64,000 nucleotides of DNA from Endothia cerciana. Taxonomy: Eukaryota > Ascomycota > Sordariomycetes > Diaporthales > Cryphonectriaceae. Numbering within the stretch: position 1 is the first letter of the stretch; each line of letters opens with the position of its first letter. The stretch spans positions 620,001-684,000 of the forward strand of contig JALRMH010000006.1 in assembly GCA_026119935.1 (NCBI GenBank), in the 5' to 3' direction. This document shows, one piece after another, positions 36,473-44,846 of this stretch. The position numbers and the translations under genes were made by a program. The notes beneath the pieces were generated by a model that was given only the letters and a program-made list of their open reading frames with translations, did no database searches and was not told the DNA's origin.

Positions 36473-37934
36473 ATGAAGATCCGTCGCCTCCCGGGCCTCG
36501 CGCCCTCGCCTCGAGGGTCGCGCCCCCTCCTGCCGTCGAGAGGAACCGTCACAACCATCCCTCCCGCGGCACGCCGTCTCGCGGGCTCCCTCTCCCAACG
36601 CCCCGACTCGAAATATGTCCAATTCCCCGGCGCCGTCAAGTCCGCCTTCACCACCGCCCTCTCGTTCGAACAGCCCGCCTCGCACGAAGCGATGCCTACC
36701 TACCGCGCCGTCGACCAGAACGGCCACGTCGTGGACACCTCCTTCAAGCCCGACCTGTCCGACGACGAGGTCGTCAAGCTCTACCGGGACATGCTCCTGG
36801 TGTCCATCATGGACATCATCGTGTTCGACTCCCAGCGCCAGGGCCGCATCAGCTTCTATATGGTATCGGCCGGCGAGGAGGCCGTGACCGTCGGGTCCGC
36901 GAGCGCCCTGGCCAAGGAGGATGTCATCTTCTGCCAGTACCGTGAGCAGGGCGTGTTTGCGCAGAGGGGTTTCACCCCGAGGGACTTCATGAACCAGCTG
37001 TTTGCCAACAGGAAGGATCCGGGAAAGGGCAGGAACATGCCGGTGCATTATGGGAGCAGGGAGCTGAACATTGTACGTGTGCCAGCCTGCCCATGACAGG
37101 ACTCCGGGGGGTCCCCCTCCCCCCCTTGGCTGTGTGCACGGTAGAACTGAACTCCCCGGACAGCATACCATCTCGTCCCCCCTGGCGACTCAGGTCCCAC
37201 ACGCCGCCGGCGCCGCATACGCGCTCAAGATGCAGCACCTGCACAACCCCTCCATCCCGCCCCGCGTGGCCGCAGTCTACTTTGGTGAGGGCGCCGCTTC
37301 CGAAGGCGACTTCCACGCGGCCCTGAACATCGCCGCGACCAGGTCCTGTCCTGTAGTCTTCATCTGCCGCAACAACGGCTACAGCATCTCCACCCCGGTT
37401 CTCGAGCAATACCGCGGCGACGGGATCGCCTCGAGGGGCGTGGGCTACGGCATTGAGACGGTGCGGGTGGACGGAAACGACATATGGGCGATCCGCGAGG
37501 CCACCAAACGGGCGAGGGAGATGGCACTGCAGGACGGAGGCAAGCCCGTTCTGATTGAGGCACTGACGTATCGGATTGGTCACCACAGCACGAGTGACGA
37601 CTCCTTTGCGTACCGCGCGAGGGTGGAGGTCGAGGAGTGGAAGAGGCGGGATAACCCGATCTCGCGTCTGCGAAAGTGGATGGAGGCGAAGGGGATCTGG
37701 GACGAGGCGAAGGAGAAGGAGGCCAGAGAGGGGATCAGAAGGGACCTGTTGAAGGCGTTCCAGGAGGCGGAGAAGGAGAAGAAACCGCCCATCAGGACCA
37801 TGTTTGAAGATGTGTACGAAGAACTCACGCCGGATATCAGGGGCCAGATGGCAGAGCTAAGGGGGCTCATTGAGAGATATCCGGATGAGTACGACGTGAA
37901 CGATTTTGAAGGCGGGAAAGATAGCTTGAAATAG
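36473..37934 (+). CDS. Branched-chain 2-oxoacid dehydrogenase E1 component, alpha subunit (mitochondrial)
   Basis: Exons 36473-37072 and 37164-37934 with a 91-nt intron (GTACGT donor, GGACAG acceptor) give 456 residues. The N-terminal 40 residues are rich in Arg, Ser and Ala with no acidic residue, as in a mitochondrial presequence. The thiamine-diphosphate motif spans FGEGAASEGDFHAALN to CRNNGYS (about 239-272), with GEG as in mammalian BCKDHA rather than GDG. The regulatory loop RIGHHSTSDDSFAYR (about 335-350) keeps the Ser that BCKD kinase phosphorylates in animals. With E1 beta, E2 and E3 the enzyme oxidatively decarboxylates the 2-oxoacids of Leu, Ile and Val in the matrix. The beta subunit is not in this window. 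The intron holds C-rich tracts. Confidence 0.95.
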
Positions 37935-38801
37935 ATGGCTATGATTCTCGTGTGGCTGTTGTTTATAGTTGAGACAATCCCTCCGAACTTCCCTTCCCTC
38001 TCCTACCGTCGTGATGCCGGACAACACACATAGATTTCCGCCAGGTGAGAGGGCTTCTATTTATCCGTCAGATTTCCCAAGTGAACATTCCCACTTAATT
38101 CCATGGGGGACTTGGAAGGCTCCTGGACAAGCGGGAGCCCTTTCAAGTAGAATTACTACCGTGGGTGGATGTATCCAGGAATGGAAATACAGATTGCAGA
38201 AGGCTGCGAAGAAAAGATAGAATATACTGCACTATCTGTCCCTGGCCGCCAGAATTCCTACATATAGGAGAGTCAAGCCAAGAATCCGGTGGGCTACCAG
38301 TTCGTCCGAGCCGAGACCTTGGGGCGTGCCAAATATGTACAAGTTACAGCAGCCCTTCCAGCCCTCAAAGACCGCAAGCATTGGTGTTAAATAGGTCGCG
38401 TTCTGGAAGGCTCGAGAGCAAGTCCGGTAGTAAGAAAGAGGGCAAGTTGAGAGACGGAGTGGTAAATAAATAAAAAAGAAGAAAAAAAAAAGATTACACT
38501 GGGTCAGGTACACACACATCTTTATCTCACGTCGGGCCTTGAGGCCCACCAACGAGGTCAATCAATCCTACTGAAGGTCAAGCGCTCCCTGCTACTGATT
38601 CGCCTACCTTTCGTTGTCTCTTGCGCCTTCCAGAAATCCACGACGTTTCCGTCCTGACTTACTGAAATCGGGTGGGCCCGCACTCAAAACCATCTTCAGC
38701 AAAGTCATCTTCAGCTCACCAGCCGCGAGACAGTGCAACGCGCGACAGACGCCATCTAGAGCCCACCACCACGCTTTCATCCTGTCCGTCCGCACCGAGC
38801 C
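37935..38801. other. Intergenic region between E1-alpha gene and microprotein ORF
   Basis: About 870 nt, same-strand genes on both sides. It contains an A-rich stretch (38460-38495) typical of a 3'-UTR or terminator region. No other gene-like ORF. Confidence 0.5.
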
Positions 38802-38966
38802 ATGCCCGACAACAACCTCGCCATCCTCCTTGCCCTCATCCTCATCGTGCTCGTCATCGCGTTCGCCGCCTACCACGCGCGCAAGTGGATCAAGTCGTTC
38901 ACGCGTGCGATGGTGCAGGCCAAGGCCGCGCAGCGCGACGCAGCAGGCGAGGCTGGCAACTCGTGA
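38802..38966 (+). CDS. Predicted single-pass membrane microprotein, 54 residues
   Basis: A short ORF, ATG at 38802-38804 and TGA at 38964-38966. It starts MPDNN and has a strongly hydrophobic segment (about residues 6-24, LAILLALILIVLVIAFAAY), followed at once by a basic stretch HARKWIK. It ends in an amphipathic, Ala-rich tail. The start context has G at -3. The ORF lies 213 nt before the COQ5 start, so it could be an independent gene or an upstream ORF on a long COQ5 transcript. A donor-like GTGAGG overlaps the stop codon, so splicing onward is also possible. I do not recognise a family. The positive-inside rule would put the C-terminus on the cytosolic or matrix side. Its position between two mitochondrial genes hints at that organelle (inference). 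Confidence 0.55.
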   Translation: MPDNNLAILLALILIVLVIAFAAYHARKWIKSFTRAMVQAKAAQRDAAGEAGNS

Positions 38967-39179
38967 GGAAGCACACGACGTCGCCGTCTGCACAAGGTTT
39001 GGTTCGCCAGCCAGCCGCCTCGGCGCCGCGCTCGGCAGCAGGGGTAAACCCCTGTCTCGGTCCGTGGAAATCTCCCAAACGGTCCCAACTTTCATATCCC
39101 ATCCGTCCATACATCATCATCCTTCACTATTCACCACCAGATTCCACAACGCCCCCTCGCGGTCAGTGGTCCCACGAAG

Positions 39180-40248
39180 ATGGCTGCGACGCGACATATC
39201 CTCCGGGCGGGGGCGCGGTGCATACGGTCTGCGCCGCCGCAGAGGGGGGCCATAATACTATGCGCACGGGCATTCTCCACGACGGGCGCGGCGCGAGATG
39301 GGGCGGGGGCGACGAGCAGCGGCAGTGATGCGAGGACGCAGGCGGACAGGGCAGGCCGCGAGACTCACTTCGGCTTCCAGACGGTCACCGAGGCGGAGAA
39401 GACGCAGCGCGTGGCCGAGGTGTTCAGCAGTGTCGCCGAGACGTACGACCGCATGAACGACCTGATGTCCTTTGGCTGGCACCGCGTGTGGAAGTAAGCC
39501 CAGCTACCTCTCTACCTTGGACTTCTCCCCCTTCCCCCCCTACTTCTCGGCTGATGGTACTAAACCCCTCCGCAGGGACCACTATGTTTCCACCCTGAAC
39601 CCGGGCTCCCACCCGCCTAACACCCCCCCACCGCCCCAACACATCCTCGACATAGCCGGCGGCACCGGTGACATCGCCTTCCGGCACCTGTCCCACGCGC
39701 ACAACCTCAACGCCAACCCCAACGTCCGCGTCACCATCTCTGACATCAACCCCTCCATGCTCGCCGTCGGCCGCCAGCGCTCCCTCGCCCTCCCCGCCTC
39801 GCAGCAGGCCTCCCTCTCCTTCCTCGAGGCCAACGCCGAGGACCTCCGCGCCGCCGGCGTGCCCGACGCCTCCGTCGACCTGTACACCGTCGCCTTCGGC
39901 ATCCGCAACTTCAGCAACATCCCCCTGGCCCTCTCCGAGGCCTTCCGCGTCCTCAGGCCCGGCGGCGTCCTGGCCGTCCTCGAGTTCTCCAAGGCCGACA
40001 GGTACCCGCTCTTCAACGCCGCCTACAAGCGCTGGAGCTTCGGCGCCATCCCCCTCATCGGCCAGCTGGTCGCCGGCGACCGCGACAGCTACCAGTACCT
40101 GGTCGAGAGCATCGAGCGCTTCCCCAGCCAGGAGGAGTTCCGCGATATGATCCTCGCCGCCGGCTTCGTCGTCGGCGGGCAGGGCTGGGAGGACCTGACG
40201 GGTGGTGTGGCGGCGATACATCGGGGGATGAAGCCCCTGGAAGCATGA
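39180..40248 (+). CDS. coq5: 2-methoxy-6-polyprenyl-1,4-benzoquinol methyltransferase COQ5 (ubiquinone biosynthesis)
   Basis: Exons 39180-39493 and 39576-40248 with an 82-nt intron (GTAAGC donor, CCGCAG acceptor) give 328 residues. An Arg/Ala-rich N-terminus (MAATRHILRAGARCIRS) looks like a mitochondrial targeting sequence. UbiE/COQ5 signatures follow: VFSSVAETYDRMNDLMSFGW (about 80-100), the S-adenosylmethionine motif I ILDIAGGTGDIAFRH (about 128-142), FGIRNFSNIPLALSEAFRVL, and LRPGGVLAVLEFSKA. The enzyme carries out the C-methylation step of coenzyme Q synthesis on the matrix face of the inner membrane, in the CoQ synthome (family knowledge). A Pro-rich insertion (HPPNTPPPPQ) just before motif I lengthens a loop. 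The intron falls right after HRVWK. Confidence 0.95.
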
Positions 40249-41096
40249 GGGGCGGCGCGTTCGGCGTGTATAATGAAGGATAGAGAATTGGGATCACTCC
40301 GCCCCCGTTCTACATGTCGTCTCATGCCAGGCGGCTACTTGTCTTGTACCATACGGATGGAGACCATGTCTTCCCGGTCGTAGGACATACAGCCCGTCCT
40401 TTGCGAGGCCCCCCCCCCCCCCCGTCTTACGTGATGACCATCTCCCCGACATGGCACCTGTAGACTTGCCTAGATCTTGCTTAAGAGTTCGAAATAGAGA
40501 TTCATACCACGTCCATTACACTCATGCTAGGCATAGAAAAAGGGCCATCAACACATGCGCCCTACCTAACCCCAGGAGGTCGCTCGTCACTTGATCTTAA
40601 CCCATCATCACCTCCTGGAAACTATGCTGTAGTATGGCAGTCGGTATAAGCAAATCTCAGATATCAAAACCGCATCAAGTGATATTCTCTTTCCTTTCTC
40701 TTTAACCCGGAACCTAGCAAGAAGACGGCCTAACAAAACACATTGCTCAAAGCTACTATGTGATGGGAAGGGGGGGGGGGAGGTACAGATGCGCCTCCCG
40801 CCTGCCCCTCGCGCAAACCATCACTCCCCCCGAGCCTGACTCTAAAGTAGTAGAAGAAAGCCTACCCTGATCTAGACTATTGTGGCGGTGGCCTATCTCG
40901 TCGGCAAGTCGGAAGTGCAATGTCTCAGTCAAGAGACTGCGCCTTCCATCAGATCATGTCCACCGCCCAAAGGTGTAATATGGCGGGTAGACGAGGGCCC
41001 ATCAGTATTGCGTGCGGGATATGACCCAACCGCGAGAATTATGTTCTTCAATCCTCACCCATACTCCCAATAGTATGCTGCAACGCCGCAAGACAC
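40249..41096. other. Convergent intergenic region (COQ5 and DUF2433-like gene)
   Basis: About 850 nt with 3'-UTRs of two convergent genes. It contains a 15-nt C run (40409-40423) and a G run (about 40770-40779). No gene-like ORF. Confidence 0.5.
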
Positions 41097-43358
41097 TTAC
41101 GACTCAGCAGCAGGCGCTGCAGCCGGTGGCGCAGGCGAGCCATTGCCACCCTCGCCCTTGAGGCCGGCACCGCCACGGCTCCGGCCGCGTCCACCACGCT
41201 CACCTCCCCGTCCACGGCCGCCGCGGCCGCCCCGACGGCCAGCTCCCTCACTATCAGATGCTGTGCCACCGGCGCCGCTGCTCTGGTAACCGCTTCCGCG
41301 ACCGGTACTCGAGGCTGCACCCCGGCTGCTACCCCATGTGCCTGCGTTCCCCGTCCGGGCCGTGAAGTCCCTGCCACGAGGTGTGAACAGCTTGAACAGG
41401 GGCTTGGTCCGGTCACCTCCAGTCTTGTGCTCCTCCGACAGTCGCTCCAGCGCGCCGTCTCGGTCCTCTGTCGTCTTGAACTGCACCACCTTGTTGGCCT
41501 GACCCCACTTGATCGTCTCCACGATCTTTGGCTGATCCTCCTGCGCGAACAGCTTCCGAAGATCCTCATCTGACACGGACGACGCGTTCATAACGAATAG
41601 TCCAATGATGTCGCTAGCCTTCGGTGGCGCTGGGGATGGTGCAGCAGACTCCGGACCGTGGGCGTTGCCATTGGCGCCAGCGGGCCTGTCGTTCTCCTTC
41701 GTGTTGGTATCGGGTGCCGGCGTCGCAGGCTTCGCTTGAGCAGGAGCTGGTGATTGCTTGGCCAGCTGTTGAGAAGGCTGCCGCTGAGGCGTGGGGGCTT
41801 GGGCGGGAGCGGAGGGTGGTGCGGCAGCAACTGGTGGTGCGCCGCTCGCGGACATCGGTTGCTGCTTTGCGCCACGGTGTGAGAAGTTGAAACCCTGAGC
41901 CTTCATCTCCGTACCGATCCGACCATCCTGGACCTCCAGCACCAACCAACCGAATGCAGCATCCGCCAAGTTGAAGTTCCACATGTTCTTGAACGCGCTC
42001 TCGTCGACCTGGCCCACGGCAGGTGAGCCACCATGCGTGCCACCGAAAGGATTGCCACCAGCCGCCTGAGAGGGCATCTTCTCCACCACGCTCAGGGCAT
42101 TCTTCAGCAGACTCTGCTGCGCGTCGTTCTGCTGGATGGCAGGCTCCACCTCCGCCTTGACGGTCTCCCACACATCGTTAAAGGATGCCTTGCTGGCAGC
42201 CAACTTTCCACGGTAGTGATCGAGAGTTGGGTTGACGCTGAACTCGTTGTAGGAGCTGCCATACCGGAAGTGCAGGCCGGCAGATATGGAGAAGTCGGCC
42301 TTGAGGTTGACGGAGAGCTGGTTCAGGATACCCTCGCGGGCGGGGGAGGCGTGGGTAACAAAGACCCGCGTCTCGGTCGGATCGTACACCCTGTTAGCGG
42401 TGTCGACCAGCTCACCCATCTGCAGCAATGTGGTCCACATAGTACCCTGCCCACCCGCGATGGTCGTCCGGCCCTCACCGTTGTCGAACAGCTTGTGCAT
42501 GACAACTGCCCCACCAAGGCCGAGCAGCCTCAGCTTGACACCGGCCACCTCGAGCAGCATGGACTGCGCCTCGTCGATGATGTGAAGGTTCTTGACCCGA
42601 TACTCCCTAGAGCGGAACTTCTCCAACACTCGTACATCCTCGCAGGCGCCCCAGACAGTGTACACGGGGATCTCGAGCTCGTAGGTCGCATTGCCCTGGT
42701 TTGGGGTGACAAACAGGGGCAGCTCTGAAAGTGGCAGCTGCTCAGGCCTGTACCGCTGCTTGACGGAGCCTGGCCCACCAGCGGCGATTCCCTTCTTCAC
42801 CTCTTCAGTTATAAGAGGGGAGTACTGGGCCACGTGCTTCAGGGTCCTGTCCAACACGATTATCATCAGCCACATGCCCATATTTCCCTCAGCTCTTATG
42901 TTCACTGCCAACTCACTTCTCCGCGATGCGTTCCAGGGAGGACTCGTCGTAGAAACCGAAGTCGCCAGTATGGATGACATAGTTGGCCTGTGCCTTCTTC
43001 GCGAGCTCGTTAAAGGATCGCAGATGACCTGTCGAGCCGGGGGGGGGGGGGGCAGGTCAGCAAAAGTCAGGGCAGGTTTGGATGTGGGTATTAGGGGTGG
43101 GTACGGAAGCTTACCGCGAACATCAGCGACGCAGAGGATACGGATAGAGCCAGTGTCGATGATGCGGCCCTGGTTGGGAAGGAGAGGAACAGCCCCAGGA
43201 GCTGGGACGGCCTGGGGAGGAACACCGCCGTTGGGCATGTAGCCACCGGGGGGGTTGTAGTGGCGAGGAGGTTGCTGCTCATGATGAGGGTGTGAGCCGT
43301 TGGCCCTAGTAGTGAGGGGGATGCGCCAGGCGCCCATGTGCTTGTTCACTCCAGACAT
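41097..43358 (-). CDS. DUF2433-like metallophosphoesterase with C-terminal RGG tail
   Basis: Exons 43115-43358, 42917-43028 and 41097-42846 give 701 residues. Intron 1 (43029-43114, 86 nt) has donor GTAAGC and a C14 tract just before its acceptor; intron 2 (42847-42916, 70 nt) has donor GTGAGT. Only splicing yields the metallophosphoesterase start: RILCVADVRGHLRSFNEL, then YVIHTGDFGFYDESSLERI (about residues 73-115). Later blocks are NLHIIDEAQ, LGLGGAVVMHKLF and the downstream FVTHASPAREG, whose His may be a metal ligand. A Pro/Ala/Gln linker (about 440-530), a small RRM-like segment (IGLFVMNASSVSDEDLRKLF) and a GRGG-rich tail follow, suggesting RNA contact. Both introns together are 156 nt and stop-free, so unspliced RNA also has an open frame. 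Assignment to DUF2433 is from memory of the family; the substrate is unknown. Confidence 0.8.
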   Translation of the reverse strand: MSGVNKHMGAWRIPLTTRANGSHPHHEQQPPRHYNPPGGYMPNGGVPPQAVPAPGAVPLLPNQGRIIDTGSIRILCVADVRGKLPYPPLIPTSKPALTFADLPPPPPARQVICDPLTSSRRRHRPTMSSILATSVSTTSPPWNASRRSELAVNIRAEGNMGMWLMIIVLDRTLKHVAQYSPLITEEVKKGIAAGGPGSVKQRYRPEQLPLSELPLFVTPNQGNATYELEIPVYTVWGACEDVRVLEKFRSREYRVKNLHIIDEAQSMLLEVAGVKLRLLGLGGAVVMHKLFDNGEGRTTIAGGQGTMWTTLLQMGELVDTANRVYDPTETRVFVTHASPAREGILNQLSVNLKADFSISAGLHFRYGSSYNEFSVNPTLDHYRGKLAASKASFNDVWETVKAEVEPAIQQNDAQQSLLKNALSVVEKMPSQAAGGNPFGGTHGGSPAVGQVDESAFKNMWNFNLADAAFGWLVLEVQDGRIGTEMKAQGFNFSHRGAKQQPMSASGAPPVAAAPPSAPAQAPTPQRQPSQQLAKQSPAPAQAKPATPAPDTNTKENDRPAGANGNAHGPESAAPSPAPPKASDIIGLFVMNASSVSDEDLRKLFAQEDQPKIVETIKWGQANKVVQFKTTEDRDGALERLSEEHKTGGDRTKPLFKLFTPRGRDFTARTGNAGTWGSSRGAASSTGRGSGYQSSGAGGTASDSEGAGRRGGRGGRGRGGERGGRGRSRGGAGLKGEGGNGSPAPPAAAPAAES

Positions 43359-44758
43359 CTTGACAGGACAGGGGGACGTGCGCAGGACAGGAAAAGGTTG
43401 AAGCAGAAGATCAATTCAGATTCGGAGCGGCAACAAGTACGGCGACGAGAGGGTGGGCGGGTTGGATGGGGCAGGTCCAACAGTGACAAGGGTGGGGTAG
43501 AGGCAGGAGGAGTATGGAAGAGAGGTGGTGATAAGACTTGCGAAGCTCAAAAAAATTCAGAAGCGGCAGAGGGAGCTCACGTTGGCCATCCTAAGGCTGA
43601 AGGGTTCAGACGAGAGAAAGAGACGGCGCTGACTAGGAGGGTGGTGAAGGGGAAGGTGGGTTTGGCGAGTAAGAGGTGGGCTTGGTTGCTGCCAGAAAGA
43701 GACAGGTCGAAGCGTCTACCCTCAGCGGCTCAGAGCTTGGGCCTCTTTCAACTCTCGTCGCTTGCGTGGTGCGGTGCGGTGCGTGTCGGCACGGTTGGGA
43801 CACCTCGTTGACAGTCGTGGGTCGCGAAGAGCCTCGCTGGGCAAGAACTGTGGGGCGAGCCTTTGTCGACGGCGGCCTGCGGTCAGGTAGATGGTCGTCG
43901 TCAAATCGAAGCGACAAGGGGAGGCGAGGTGGAGATTGTCTGGGTATCAAGAAGCATTAAAGGTTGGGTGGACGCGATTGATGCCGTCAACGTGTTTTGT
44001 CTGACGGGGACGCTTCAGGGTTTGGCGACGGCGATGCAGTCTCTGGGTCGTTCCTTTTCCTCTCGCGTCCAACCTGCCGCAAATCTATGCTAACAGCACA
44101 GCTCTGTCCTCACGCCGAGCTCCTCGCGCCTGAACTTTGCCAGCTAGGCACCAAATCTTGCCTGTAGGGGACTAGCGCGTCTCCCGCCGCGCTGGATCTT
44201 ATCGACCTCCTCATGCACGGACCATTCAGGGTCCACATGAGAGAGCCTCCTGGGAAGGATGGGCTACTACTTATGTATTATATCCTCACAACCGCTCTCG
44301 ACGTTTGAAAACGGAGGCGTCGTCGATCCACTCACTAATGACAAGCCTTTGGGTGCACATATATATCCACTCTGGAACTTTCATCAGCATGAATAATACA
44401 CTATCCTTTCTAAATGCTGTCTCTTGAGCCGCCCACTTTCTTTACTACTTCGGCTCCCGAGAGGAGGATAACTAGGTGTGTACGTATCATATAAAAGTAT
44501 GGAGTAAAGAGAATGTTTTGAAAACTCGGAAGTGGCCTCCTGCTCCTTTTCCATCCCAGCAGCGCAGCTCAGGCCAGCCACATCCACAAACTCCATGCTT
44601 ATGCAGATATTACTACGTTAGATCAAGATTCCTCCCATCCTCTTCCCCCCCCTCCCCACCCCTTCTGCAGAATACATCCCATGACAGCCTCCTTCTATCG
44701 CCAGTCCCCCATGCTGATGCTGGTGTATGCCTCGCGTCGAACCAGGTCACCATTTTCC
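43359..44758. other. Intergenic region, promoter of the metallophosphoesterase gene
   Basis: About 1.4 kb between the start of the metallophosphoesterase gene and the 3'-UTR repeat of the Zds gene. It has G/A-rich patches near 43440-43680 and no gene-like ORF. Confidence 0.5.
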
Positions 44759-44846
44759 CTTCTTCTTCTTCTTCTTCTTCTTCTTCTTCTTCTTCTTCTT
44801 CTTCTTCTTCTTCTTCTTCTTCTTCTTCTTCTTCTTCTTCTTCTTC
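44759..44846. repeat. (CTT)29 / (GAA)29 triplet repeat at the Zds stop codon
   Basis: 88 nt of uninterrupted CTT units on the plus strand. In sense orientation of the Zds gene they are GAA/AGA units that begin directly at the TGA stop (44845-44847). They therefore form the start of the 3'-UTR. Overlapping poly-Glu, poly-Leu and poly-Phe ORFs here are artefacts. Confidence 0.97.
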
